From Emmonsiellopsis sp. PD_33 (taxonomy: Eukaryota; Ascomycota; Eurotiomycetes; Onygenales; Ajellomycetaceae), in the NCBI GenBank assembly GCA_032988165.1, contig JANTQF010000028.1, forward strand, positions 124,001-188,000: a stretch of 64,000 bases of DNA, written 5' to 3'. The notes below the pieces were generated by a model. The model did not search any database. It had not been told where the DNA came from and was given only the letters and a program-made list of their open reading frames with translations. This document shows, piece after piece, positions 12,023 to 24,500 of this stretch (position 1 is its first letter; each line of letters begins with the position of its first letter). The translations under genes and the position numbers were made by a program.

Positions 12023-12609
12023 AATGTGGAAGTTGTTGCAGCTGCAGACCTTGTCAAGGAATGGCACACTGGTTTTCGAAGGTGAGGATTCGAGTGGACC
12101 CGGCAAAGGGATGGAACTTTGAAGGACCCAGCCCAAAAGAACCCCCACCTGACCCGCGCGTCGAACATCTCAAAGTCAAGGTCAGAATGACAGTGGATGG
12201 TACCAAAGGGAAAAAGAATAAAGACAACAAAACTGGTGATGTGAAAGAAGTTCACAACTTGAATGAACCAGTCTTCCTGTGAAACACTGCATGCAACCCA
12301 GGATATGAGGCATGTGATTCCCTTGACAGACACTTGAGTGAGAATGAGATCTGATATGATGAGGCATATGTGACCAGGGAGGCACATCAGGAAGTTACTT
12401 TGATGATCCAAGAAAGATACAAGATGGACAAACACATTGCAGATGATGAGCATTATGAATGTCTATGAGATTGGAGAGTGACTGTGCACAACTGGGAAAT
12501 TAATGTCCTGCTGAATGAGTGGGAGTGTGGGAACACTGTGATTTTCCTGCCAGGAACTACTGAACAAGATATCACAGATGCCATCAATGACCTCCACTGG
12601 GAGAATTGA
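11674..12609 (+). pseudogene. Broken gene of unknown family with in-frame TGA stops
   Basis: An open frame from ATG 11674 runs to a TGA at 12280-12282, and the same frame continues with protein-like sequence interrupted only by TGA at 12352, 12466 and 12607. All four stops are TGA, as expected if CGA arginine codons suffered C-to-T change. The downstream reading (VEHLKVKVRMTVDGTKGKK, then EVHNLNEPVFL, and after the stop NTACNPGYEACDSLDRHLSE) is charged and globular-looking, but I do not recognise the family. From 12164 to 12648 there is no CpG at all, while CpG is normal on both sides. The 5' part contains a decayed tandem duplication with frameshifts. I judge it dead; an intact paralogue elsewhere is likely. 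Confidence 0.6.
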
Positions 12610-12770
12610 AAAGAACAAACTGAACAAACCTGATCCCTCCATATTGGGCGCCCGCCCGCGACATATATCCCAACACAGAGTCTCGACCGCACCGAACCCG
12701 AAGTCATTATCCGATCACCCGATTTACACGAGTGGCTGGCAATGAATTGTATCTTGCGACACGTAGATAG

Positions 12771-13451
12771 GTCCAAGTCTACGAGGGGGACGAGGTTGTT
12801 GGGTCAAGGATCTACCATGATCTACACTCAAATTCTGATTATGCTGTAGTAAGTTCTCCCTACTCTTGCAGAACACTTCACATGCTAACTGTCTTATCTT
12901 AGCGTGTCCATCTTTTCACGTGGTATCAGTTTATTCTTATGGGCTTGCTGATCACGGTCTACTTTCCGTCGCTATATGCTATATGGTACGTTTGGTTCGC
13001 GTGGGTTGGGGCATTGGCCCTATGTTTGCCCGCATATGTGTACGGATCGAATCCACCGCCCTAGATTCCGGAGGTGTTTGTGTTCCGCGCCTGGTGTCTT
13101 TTAAATTGGAGTAAGGTCTGTTTGCTTCTAAAAAGAAGGCTAATAGCCTTAGAGCCCAGAAGAGGACTTTGGAACTGGATCTGGCAGAGGTTGATCATGA
13201 GACCAATGAGTTGGCGCATGAGTTTCCTAGTCTCCGTCGGGACTGAGCCCCCAAAGCAGGTCAGGTCTTCCTAGTCCTGCAACGCGGGTTGCAAAAGGCA
13301 AGGAACGAGCTGGAGGGATGAGAGTGTTGAAGTCATGGATATGAAAGATGTGGAGATTATGCGCCTGCGGGCCGAAATTGTGGCGTTGAAGTCGAAAATC
13401 ATACATATTGAGCACCTCTTGGAGGCTAATATTGGAATTGTCAAGAACTAG
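12771..13451 (+). pseudogene. Remnant of a membrane/coiled-coil protein gene
   Basis: Exon-like segments are visible. 12771-12848 reads VQVYEGDEVVGSRIYHDL and onward, and ends at a GTAAGT donor. After a 54-nt intron, 12903 onward reads VHLFTWYQFILMGLLITVY, followed by a second hydrophobic stretch WYVWFAWVGALALCLPAYVY, so two membrane helices. Further on, heptad-like charged stretches (RTLELDLAEVDHETNELAHE near 13155, then MRLRAEIVALKSKIIHIEHL to a TAG at about 13451) lie in shifted frames separated by stops. The order of membrane pair then coiled coil looks like one former gene. Family unknown. It could still be functional if further introns remove the frameshifts. Confidence 0.4.
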
Positions 13452-13906
13452 TTAATTTTTACTGTTAGTTATTAAATCTGAAGGCATGATATTGAAGCCA
13501 CGTTCATTTGCAAATCAAGCATAGTGCATTTTTACGGTAGTATAATCCCTACAGCGCCTGCATCTTGCAGATTTATTAGCCCCGCAATAAATTGGCACTC
13601 TAATAAGAGACTGTGTGTCTTGCATATTTTATTGGTCTGTGTTTGAGTGGTCACTGCCCCTTTCTTTATTCTGTCTGGTTTAACATAGTATCTTCTCTCT
13701 TTGTTTCTTTGACCTGATGCTCCTACTCGAGCGTTTTATCAGCAGTATTTTTCTAAAATAGGATTCTTTAACCAAGTCATACTACTATTGCAGTACTAGT
13801 AGTCCAAGCCCATTACAGTACGGTCCGCTTGTGGGGGCGGTCGGTTAGTTGCACGTGACTCGTAGTTAAACAATGCCAACCTAACTTTGTTTGGAAACTC
13901 CGACAA

Positions 13907-13949
13907 TTTGAGGTCGAGGTCCGCTCCGCCGATCCGCTCCGACCTCAAA
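13907..13949. promoter_or_regulatory. Perfect 10-bp inverted repeat upstream of the transcription factor
   Basis: TTTGAGGTCG at 13907-13916 is repeated as CGACCTCAAA at 13940-13949, with 23 nt between. Inside are two copies of CCGCTCCG 13 bp apart, and just downstream a CCG...CGG pair (tccggtcttactgtcgg). Its position 130-180 bp before the start codon suggests an operator or structured leader. CGG-type half sites are bound by zinc-cluster factors, so autoregulation is conceivable. Confidence 0.4.
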
Positions 13950-14082
13950 ATCCGGTCTTACTGTCGGAATATCCAAAGCAAGATTTCAACAGTTCCAATA
14001 CTATAGTTGTATCTTTTCTGACATGGTGCTACATTTCAAACACCGCTCCAGTGGTCTGTTTGCATAGACGTGCCATAATAGT

Positions 14083-16273
14083 ATGTTCAGGTTCGTTCCA
14101 GGCGACTCTGACGGCCTTCCGCATAAGCGGAAGCAATCCCAACGGGCGTGCCAAAGTTGCCGAAAACGCAAGGTGAGCAATTCTTCTGTGGCTTGTAGAG
14201 CCAAGACTTGGAGAACTATGGGGTTAACTGGGTCCTGTAGAAACGCTGTCTTCATACGGGTCCCGCTACTCAGCCGCCGCCCGCCAATTTAGGGCCACCA
14301 AGGGGAGGGTCGGAGCGGTCGCCGAGTTCGCCGCATATCCGTGACTCAATACGGCCCTCTGCTTCACCTCAGACGCGGTTTGGCGGACGCAGCAGCCGGC
14401 CAAATTTCTCTCCCAACAACGAAGATCAACACTTGTCCCCGAACTATCAACCCGCAGATGCTTCATCTAGTACAGCCCCGACCAGTCCAGCCCTTGCCAT
14501 CACCAGGGCAAACGAAGAAGATGAAGACGAAGCTAGATTCGTTGGAGATCTAAATCCCGAAGGTATATTTCTCGCTGCAACAAGCCCAGAAAGCACAGCA
14601 AGCTCCTCCAACCGTGGAGTAGGGGTTTGGTTGTCCCGTAGAGCTGCGGACAGTGCAAAGCGAAAATTATCTCGCTTTACCCTAGATGAGGTGAGGCCAT
14701 ATTCGGTTAATGGTCCAGAATCCATGATTTCGAGTGTTATTCGACCATGTCTAGAGGATCAATGCCTACGTCTCCTGCCTTCCAAAACAGATGTGGCTGA
14801 ACTTACCACGATATATTTTCAAGAGATTCATTCCATATTTCCCGTGTTGGACAAAGAGAACTACTTTTCAATGGTAGCTGACTCGCCCGCAAAAGTCCTC
14901 CTGACACAAGCTATCTGCCTTGCCGCCAGCGCCAATAAGAAGTCAAAGGCATTTTACAGTCTGGCTACAAACAGACTAAATTCGCATGATGAAATCGCTG
15001 GGCAGCTATCATCGGCCATAAAGATGTTGCTGGACTTCAAATTAGTCAAGGATAAGATCGTATTGATTCAAGTCCTCACTTTGTTGTCACTTTTTACACA
15101 GCTATCTGGCGATAGTCATTCTTCCGCCGAGCTTACCTCCAGGACTGTCAGTTACGTCCATACTACTGGTATACATCTCCAAACTCACATGGACCGTCCC
15201 GACCACAAATATGTTACAAGGCTGTTTTGCTGTGTATGGGTATTGGATCGATTGAATGCTGCATTTCATGGAAGGCCGGTTTTAATGCACGACCAGGATT
15301 GTGGACGCGATATGGAGGTATGCTTTAAAGAGCAAGAGGGATGTTTCCAACTCTTCCTTCGGGTTGTTCTCCTCCTTGATAAAGTAATTGCTCTTTATCG
15401 CCCAATACCTGGCGGAGATATTATGAGCTGGGATCATGATTTCCCTACCTTTGAAGATCTCCTTCAAAGAAGTGGTGCTACCAGCATCAGTTCCCCTTTA
15501 TTAGGTATGTGATCAAACCCTTCAGTGTAGTATTTGCCATAGCTCTAATGTTTCATTTTTTAGCTACAATTGAGACCCTATATCACGCAGTTGCAATGCT
15601 GAGTTACAGGTCTCAGTCCCTAAAAGAACCTGCTCAGTCTTCGATCTCGTACCTCCGACAATGTCTCTCAGCGACCCGAGTCATCTCTCTAGTAGGCGAA
15701 GAGTTTCATGACCAACTATGTCTTCTACCAATAGTCCCATATGCGATTTCGCTTGCTCTACGAATTTACTACCGCGATCTTCGGCTCAGCAAGGCACCAC
15801 TATTTCGTGCAAGGTCACGGAGGCAATTGCTAATTGCTTGCGGGATACTACGCGATTTGGGAGAGTTCTACTCCTCGGCATTATTGCTTGTACAGCTCGC
15901 GGAGCAGACGGTCCATGAAATGGATAAAATCTGCACATCAATGAGCTCGACTGGGCAGCATGAGCTTGTGAACGATCGGGTTGCCAGCCACGAGTCTACC
16001 GGCAATATCCCCCCATCGATCAGCACGACCCTACCAAATGTAGGAAATAGGGGCGTGGAAGTTCAGGCCGACAACGTACATGAGGATCACGTCCAGAGTG
16101 ACTCTAATATAAGCGCGTTCGACCCATTACTCTTTGACAACATGCCTGCCGATATTGACATATTTGCACACTTCGATCCTAATTTTAATCTAAACGCTAT
16201 CGACGCAGCCTTGGGGGATAATATTAACCCCTCATTCCCTATGGATTTAGACTTTATTTATCCTACAGGGTAA
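14083..16273 (+). CDS. Fungal-specific transcription factor with atypical zinc cluster
   Basis: Exons 14083-14172, 14241-15504 and 15564-16273 (introns 68 and 59 nt, GT-AG) encode 687 aa. Residues 15-34 read KRKQSQRACQSCRKRKKRCL, the start of a Zn2Cys6 DNA-binding domain. The second half (the CxxxxPxCxxC part) is missing; the sequence passes straight into a Pro/Ser-rich linker. A block RFVGDLNPEGIFLAATSP and then a fungal_trans-type regulatory domain (about 215-420) follow, with FQEIHSIFPVLDKENYF and a CVWVLDRLNAAFHGRP stretch. The C-terminus is acidic (DNMPADIDIFAHFDPNFN), resembling an activation region. It probably acts in the nucleus; target pathway unknown. The gene converges with the kinase-ankyrin gene, 159 bp apart. 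An upstream exon cannot be excluded. Confidence 0.85.
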
Positions 16274-16432
16274 TATTTCACGCCAGCATGAGATTGATTG
16301 ATACACTGCGAAATAGGTCGATTGATCAACGATTCGCCATCTTTGAGAACGCTCGATCAACTTATGTAATGATAACCTCTAATTATCATGGCTCCTTCCG
16401 TCGATTTTAATCTCGAGAATGCACCTCGAGAC

Positions 16433-19400
16433 TCATGTATCTGGATGCCCTGCGTGGTAACACGGCAAGATATTGATCCCAGAGTCCTTCGCCTGAAATC
16501 GCGCTTTTCTCCGTTCATGGGCCTTTTGATGATCTAAATGCTCAAACTCCGCCATGAGAAACATTTGGGCATTTGCAGCAATACCATTGCCGGTAGTAGC
16601 AGGAGGCAGGGGTGGTTTGACTACCTGTGCCGCTGGCAGAGGAGCTACCCAGAAATCCCGGTCTTCATATAATAACATGATATAATGGCCTGAGGAGTCT
16701 TGCCACTCTGAACTTGTTGCTTTAACCATGTACCTGAAGCCACTGTCGGACAGGAATAGGATTACCGTGTCCTTTTTGGCTCGAAATCTAGTCGGCTTGC
16801 GGAAGATTTTCGGGTCGAAAAGCCACATCTGGGTGGAGATGACTGTTGGAAGGTGGTCTCCGAAATCACTAGGCTCGAAACCAGCTGTTATACGCGAAAG
16901 GATAAAATTGACGAACTCACGCGCCTGCACGTCTTCTGGTACTAGTCTCTGAGTTATTATGGCCGGATTTTGGTCGGGGGTGAGGGAGCGGATGCATTCT
17001 TTTCGATGGGCGCTTTCAGGGTCGTTCCAATCTGAATCCTGACAGGATTCAGAGCAATATCTGAATACCTGGCAGTCTGCTTTCTCTGAGCGTCCTTGAA
17101 CTGTTGGATTCAGGCAAAGGGATTATCTTACCTGGGCATACTAGTTGGCTGGCGTCTTTGCAGCTAAAGCGATCACATGTGCTTTTTATTTCAGGTTCCG
17201 GTCGAGAGGAAATACGTTTGAATTCCTCCGTGTTTGCTTGATTCTGAAATACCAAGAATGGACGGTTCAAAGTCTCCTGTCCAAAGGTATCAATCCATTG
17301 CTTTAGCCCTTCATCCTTCCCGCCGTGATCAAAATCTTCCGAAACTCGCATGAGCTTGTTGGCGAAATCCGCGACAAGTATGTGTTTGTTTCCAAACACT
17401 TCGCGGGAGAGACTCCATCCCTTTCGATAAACCTCCTCCGCTTTGTTTAACCTCCCGTATCTTTCATACACGCAACCCAGGTTGTTCATCCGCCATAAGG
17501 AATCAAAGTGCTTCTCTCCATTCCTCGATATTGACAACTCCAAAATTTTGATATGGATGTTTTCAATGTCTGTAAGGGGCGGGGACGATTCCGCCGAGTT
17601 GCTCTTGGTAAATCGATCCCCAGGCACGTACTGGCTATTAAATATTAGTTCAAGCTTGAACTGTTCCATCTGCCGCTCCGTCTTTTGTCTTGGTCCCTTG
17701 TCAATTCGGTCCTCTTCAATCGAGGTAATTTCCTGAAAAAATTTGTCCATTATACCGGGATCACATCTTGATGCCGAGCCAAACTCCTTAGGGGTCATTC
17801 CGGAGTGGTTTTTTATTTTTCTGTCTGCCCCTCGACAGATTAGAAAGTCAACAAGCCCGGAATCACCGAGTCCATATGCTATATGGAGTGGTGTCATGCC
17901 TTGGTGGCATTGAGCATCTACATTTGCCCCATTCAGCAGCAAGAACTGCATGGCTGGTATAATCCCGTTCATTGCTGCAAGGTGAAGCGGCGTATTACCT
18001 ATGTTGTTAGGTCGATGGATATCGGTCATCAAGGTGGTAAGATTTTCAAGAAAATGCATAACCATCGAGGGATCCCGACATGAGAAACTATCGTGGATCG
18101 AGGTATTCCCAGTCACCGGGTTATCCATCAAGACAGCACCGCGAGCGCTAGTCGGCAAGCGTCGAACATGATCGATCAAAATATCGAAAATATCTTTCTG
18201 GGAATTTCGCATTGCTCGAGAAATCGCATTGAGGCCACTATTTGTCCGGACGCTAACATCTGCCCCCGCTTTCAGAAGTTCGTTGACACGGAGAGTATGA
18301 CCTTCCTCTCCGCAGGCAGCTTGTAAGGGGGTCATACCGTCAACAGAACGCTGGTTTATGAACGAGCGCGCCCGTGGAAAAGACAAAATGTACTGCAAAT
18401 TTTGCAAATCCCCCTTCCCGCTCGTCCCATGCACTCCTGACTTGAAAGGGTCTGCACCCATTTCAACCAAATATTTCGCGACGAATGATGCATGGGGCGT
18501 GGGTGACAGTATCGCTTTCATGAACGGCGTGACACTTTCATCACTTAATGCGTCTATATCGGTACCATATTCGAGGAGGAGCCGAATTATCAGCTGTCGA
18601 TGATTGTTATCCTCGTCTGGAAAAGGAGCAGCAGGCACAAATTTATCTCCGAAAATATCATAATAATCGAAATACTCGTCATCTCCCACATGCACCTGGC
18701 GAAAATTTTGGCCAGATATTTGATGAAGCGGTGTCTCGAGGTTATTTTTGAAGTCCCTAGCATTTGGATCTGCGCCGCATGCTAGCAACATAGACACCAT
18801 CACTGGTCGGAGCATTTTGACGCTGAGATGGAGCGCTGTCATTCCCATGTACCGGACATTAGGGTTTGCCCCAAGCGACAGAGCAAAGCCCAGATTAAAG
18901 GGCCGATTGTGAGTGACCATCTCGAAAATAGGGGGGTTATAATTGTCTATTGTCCTGGATTTGGACAGACTTCCGGCCATTAACGGTTGGATACCGTCCA
19001 TGCTCTGTTGGCGTATAGCATCCCGTCTCCAGTAAGGGGGGTATTCTACACTCTCCTCGGGCACGGCCACAATGTTCTGCAGCCCCAGAAGCATTTCACA
19101 AGCCAGTATTGAACATCCGTTTAACGCTCTATTGACAGCGTCTGAGCCCATCATGATACCCCAGGGGACACCTAGGTCATATAAAAGGCTGGCCATTTGG
19201 AGGTCAGATCTAATAAATGCCCTCACAAATGCCATGTCAAAGGACACATCAATGAGGAACTTGTGATCGTAAACAAGGGAATGAAGTATGTTTGATGCCC
19301 TTTGATCCGCTGTCGCGAGAACAAGGGCCTGACGCATAGTTGGCGAAACCGCGAGGCCATTTGATGTGAGGAGCTTACTTATGGGAATCGGATCATCTCG

Positions 19401-21506
19401 GCCTATCGCGCTCCATATATGTGGAAATGGTTTCAGTGCCGGATATTGGTCAATATTTCCTTGCTTTAGGGCAGGCGATTTGACAATAGAGTCGTCAATC
19501 GCTCGTAGCAGGCCTTTTTCCACAAGCTCAGCGTCCAGTTTCAAGAAAACGTCTAGCAATCGTTCCGGCAGCCGTTCCTGATAAATTCCCTTTGGGACGT
19601 ACACCCTTAGCCTCGGGGGGTCTAAGTCACGGAATAGACGCCTAAGCATCCATTCAACTCGTGTCTGCCTGGTAAGGCCTGGAATAACCCCGATAGAATT
19701 CTGTTTCGTCGCTCTCTCTAACCGGAACACCATCTCTCGTCCAGTGACATTTCCCTCCAAACCTGCCCGGGCGAACCAAACCATTGCCTCGTCAATATTA
19801 TATTGCGTTCCGAACGCCCTGATCATGCAGAATCCAACATTCACCATGGCTTCGTCTCTTTTCATGGAGCCATTTCCTTGTGCTGCGGACATAAAACTTC
19901 TGAAGAGTGGTTGTCTTAAAGCTTCTGGAATGGAATGATGACACGCATGCTTCATTTCCATACGCGTTCTCGTGAAGAATGTTAGGTCTTCTGGTATCGG
20001 AGCCCGTGTATCATCGACCCGCGGAATGTTGGCACCGTATTTCGGAAGCCTATGTGGCGTGCAAGAGCTAAGTAAAATCGAAACCCTCAGTAACGGTCAA
20101 TAAATCGAGGGTCTAGTTGAGTAGATTTACCTAAGGGCACTGCTAATATCCTCCCGCTTCGGTCTGGCAGAGGGTTCCATATGTAACATTTTTGGGATCA
20201 GCCGGAGAAATGGGAGCGGTAGGTTATATTCTTTATACCATCCATCGGACTTCTGAACTTCCCAGTTTTGTTCTTCCTACAAGGCGGTCAGCATATTCCA
20301 TTGGCGATAAGACTGGTATGGCGTAGATGAATTACATCTAAAACATCGATATCGGGTGCTGTCAGATTCTCCCATAAACCTGATTCTTGGCCCTGTCCTG
20401 TGCGCTGAAATCTCCACTTTGATGCGAAAAGTTCGCTAATACTATCCTTTAATTTCATGTTCGAGATCTCCAGTACTGTCCAGTCTTGCTCGGCAAAGGG
20501 CAGTTCACCCAATAGAACGAAGCAAGCAAGAAGACCATAGGGATAAATGTCCCTTGATTTGGTTTTGCTGGACGCGGTGAGTGCTTGGGGTCCGTTCCGT
20601 AGATAATCTGGGGCATTCCAATACTCAGTGTCTCCCGCTTCAGAATCCGCCCTGTTAGTGCGAGAATCTGCCCGGGAGAATCCGAAATCTGATAGTTTTG
20701 CAATCAATTTGGCATCAGAACTTCGAAAAACAAGGACGTTCTCCGGTTTAAGATCCCCATGTACAACATCAAGATCGTGCAAAGCCTCGATGCCCTCGAA
20801 AACATCCCTCAAAAGGGACATCTTGGTAGGGCCATCTACTTCCCTACCCGTGATCAGTTCTCTCAATGTTGGATGCTCAGGACAGGCAAGCTCCATGATG
20901 AGAATTGGATATATTTCGCAATCCCCTGTTGTGGGACTGAGACGGAACCAAGAGACACCCAAGATATCAACGATATTTGGATGACTTCGTATTCTTTCAT
21001 GCCGAAGGACGCGAAGCTCTAGGGCAGCAGATCTCAAGATGGTCTGAGACTCCGGATCTCGAGCAGCAACCGGGGCTGAGTTCATTGAATGCAGATTGAC
21101 ATACCTACAGAAGAGCAACCAGAGTAAGCTCATGCATCAACAACAGCGATCAGAAACAGACGAGTAAAAGTCACACAGATAAGCTAGTGGTGGTCGAGAA
21201 TGGAAGTTGCTTGAAAAGCAAAAAATATCCATGGGAATTTCGTTACTTTAGAGCCACATTTTTTGATCTGGATTTCCATTGCCCGGCATATACAGACATC
21301 GTCCGTCCAGATCCAAGGAATTTAACTTTCTCGAAATCATTCTCGTCGAATATCCGGAGTCCATTATCGAGAGTCTCACTGACGAACTTGTCAATGCGGA
21401 ATAAGTCGGTGCTATCGCTCACAGAATTGGGCGCATTGGAGGTGCCAGGAGGAGTGAGTAGCTCTTCAAGGGACAATCGAGAAAAGGCCGCCCCCGCCGA
21501 ATCCAT
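16433..21506 (-). CDS. Protein kinase-Sel1-ankyrin-TPR-MYND multidomain protein
   Basis: Five exons on the minus strand, 21506-21247, 21104-20336, 20276-20131, 20049-17132 and 17076-16433, encode 1578 aa; every junction keeps phase and rejoins conserved blocks. Residues about 58-390 are a protein kinase: glycine loop LGSGRTMSVYAG, VALK lysine restored across the first junction, HGDLKPENVL catalytic loop (non-RD, Gly for Arg), LSDFGFSR, and an APD in place of APE. About 445-510 is Sel1-like (NIDEAMVWFARAGLEGN). About 780-1145 are ankyrin repeats (GMTALHLSVKMLRPVMVSML, NTPLHLAAMNGIIPAMQFLL). About 1255 is a TPR-like motif (LNKAEEVYRKGWSLSREVFG). The end is a MYND zinc finger completed by splicing (LVCPDCQVFRYCSESCQ ... 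HRKEC), then about 180 residues of no known family. The kinase probably phosphorylates Ser/Thr; ankyrin, TPR and MYND are protein-binding. Substrate unknown. Confidence 0.85.
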
Positions 21507-24500
21507 ATTCTAAGCCGCGAAGATCCAGATCCAGGGGCTCAAACGGTGGGATTACTGAGATGGATGTTTGACCTTGTCGCTGCTCCTTTTGGGGGAAGAA
21601 GTTGATGGGAACAAAAGCGGCCTCACAAAGCATCTGGAAAGTTGAGAGATGACATTTTCAGGCAATGCCAGGCCGGAGTAACTAATGTTTCTGATTGCCT
21701 AGCCCAAGGTACCCCCAGTCCCTTAATTTTGAGGCTGAAGCAAGCGATCATCCTGAGGTACTAACGCCGGTCGTGTTTGGTGGCCAACTAACGGCCAAGC
21801 AACGGTCGGGATATGCTGCGTCCGGGGCTCCATATGGCACCGGCGCTGGTCCTGGCACGCCAATGCTAGTTTTAGTGCCCGAAAAAAATCCAATATTAGA
21901 AAATCTCTCTGGTTGACTCATGAAGCTATTTTCAGTCCAATTCAGGGATACAACCTTTTGATCTCAGCAAGCTCACCCTGCCCTCCAGGCCTCCCTCGAC
22001 TGAAAAAGCAAATATTTCACATCCAGTTTAATGTTGACGTTTGGATCCAGTATAAATGGCTAATTATTGAGGAGCAGGACAAGAACGACATACACTGGCA
22101 GTGCTGTCATCAAACAGCTCCAAAAGTCCCTTCATCCAACTTTGGAACCTACGTCGACCCGTTCTCCTATTTCAACTATATTTTCATGCGATGAAGACGA
22201 CCTTTTGCTGAGACCGAATTTTCCCCGGCTTCAGGTGTATTAACCAATACAAATATGCTGGGTTCCAAACGGCGAAAGCCCTCGTGTCGCCTGATCTCTC
22301 GGTATCTCGATCTCAGCAGCCAGCTCTCCGATCCTTGTCACTTGTCACAAGCTCCAGAATGGGACTCTTGCACAATACAATAACAGATCTTACATTATTT
22401 TGCTATTTGAAATCTTTGCGGAAACCCCCGAAGCCAAGATGTGGAGAGACGCTCAAGCATATGAGGCCCTTGCCACACCATTCAATAATATGCGCAATTG
22501 AAGTCCATATTGAGAACCCACGGTCTAGAGAGTGAAAGAATTCAAGCCCATCCTCCCACGTTTGGTCTGGTTCATGGGATTCAACTTCAGTTATAAAAGA
22601 ACCCACCATCGCTCAAGGAACCGTCTTCTGCTGGAACTTCCACCAAACGAACAATTTAAGCCTGGAGGTAAGCTAGCGGCAGCTATATACTATTTCATTC
22701 TGTTGATAGGATGGGTCACAAAGACATTTAATAGCAGACTTGTTATTGAGAAACCGCAGTGATCTTCAACATCTAAGCAACAATTTCCATGTTCTCTCGG
22801 TGCTGAAAGCCGGAATGTGACTATCCGACTGAAAGCATTGAATATGCAACAAACGCGCCGGAAACACTGGAGAACTTTTCCATAGCCCTGGGATTCTATG
22901 AAGCTTTCACTTTGATGGAGTAATCAAAATGGAGACCATACTACGGAGTATCACAGATATAACTAAACGCTGTCTGATATCTGTGGGATACAAACTCCCA
23001 TCAACCTGTCAGATCAAACCAAAACACTCCCCAGTCTAGTTTTTTCAATGATAATGGACATGATCTCTTTTAGCCATTACTTCTACTAATATTGTAGGTT
23101 TTACATCTAACCAACCTCATACCTTGGAACCACGTGCCTTCCTTCCTGATTTCTACTCTCCTCCCACATTCCGGAACCCTTCTTCATGGTTAATGTGCCA
23201 AAGCAGTAAACAAAGGGATATCCAGGATTTTAACCCTTGGATTTTGAAATGCTTTTACAGACTCATGTTTGCCTGGAAACCAACCATCCTGTGATTCTCT
23301 AAATTGAACAGATCACCTTGGCATCATAAATCACCATGACCATTCCTCATGCATTGGTCCATACATACTACATTATCAATCATTCTATCTATTCTTGATT
23401 CCATAGCCGAGCCCGAAGACATACCCTGCCCGTACTTCGCTAGTATGAAGTGGGTACTAAGCTAACCCCGAACCCGTTAGTTAATTGTCCATTTCTTCCC
23501 GAGGTCCAGGCTTGGCAAAAATCTACAAGGGACCTCTCGTGGGAATTGTTTCTAAAATCACTCTCAATTAATTTTACACCATTTTCCCGCATGTATAAGA
23601 AGCGGGTAGACAATCATTAAATGGGAAGGAAACGATATCTTTAATAACAGATAGTGTATTTAAAATAGATGTCAACCCACATTGTTCTAATTAAATTTAA
23701 CTTTACGGCAAGCGGGCCGCAGTCGCCCCGTTCGAACCAACCCGGCTTGGCCTTGGGTCAAAATAGAGTTTGGCGTGATCTTGAAATGGCGAAGTAGATA
23801 TATTATGAATGGCTTTGGTACTGTAGGGTTTTGAAGGAGGGCACCCTCTATCTATGGCCATGAAATATTCTTGGTTTACCTAGATTCGATCTAGTAGTTC
23901 GTGCAAAATCTGCTAACATCTATAAAAATATACGTTGTTTTGTCAATCCGGCTGGCATCCGTAAACCTTGACTTTGAAGCAAGATATCAAAACATAAAAG
24001 GGACAATGGCATATGAGAGAAATAAGAATAATGGAAGAATTCTTAGTATCCTCCATACTTCTTTATTTGCATTTAAAACCTCTCTCTACTCCGTAATGAA
24101 AACAGGAGTTGAGCTTTTCACATTGCAAAGGGGGGGGTGTTATAAATTCACCAAAAAATCTCTAGCAGTACTGGTAAGGCTCTTGCATTAGTAGAGATTA
24201 AGTGATGTCCAGGACATTGATTGACCTAGTATGGTCCAGCCATTTCAACCTAATAGACAAGGCTACACCTTCTATGGCTCAGATGGGATGACTCGTTGTG
24301 TAAAACACATTCAGCACACAGTCACAAAAACCACCCTTTATCAGCAGGACGCCTACTATCACCCCACACACAAAAACATCTCAATATATGACGAGGGTTG
24401 AGTGGGAAATATACCACGGTTGGCCTACCTACTGTCAAAGGTACCGTATGGGACCCCGGGAAATATCTCCTGCGGCGAGGTATCTAAACCACGTCCGTCC

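Noticed and set aside
23700..23760. Possible tRNA from a gttcgaacc motif
   Set aside because: No matching A box or acceptor stem upstream.
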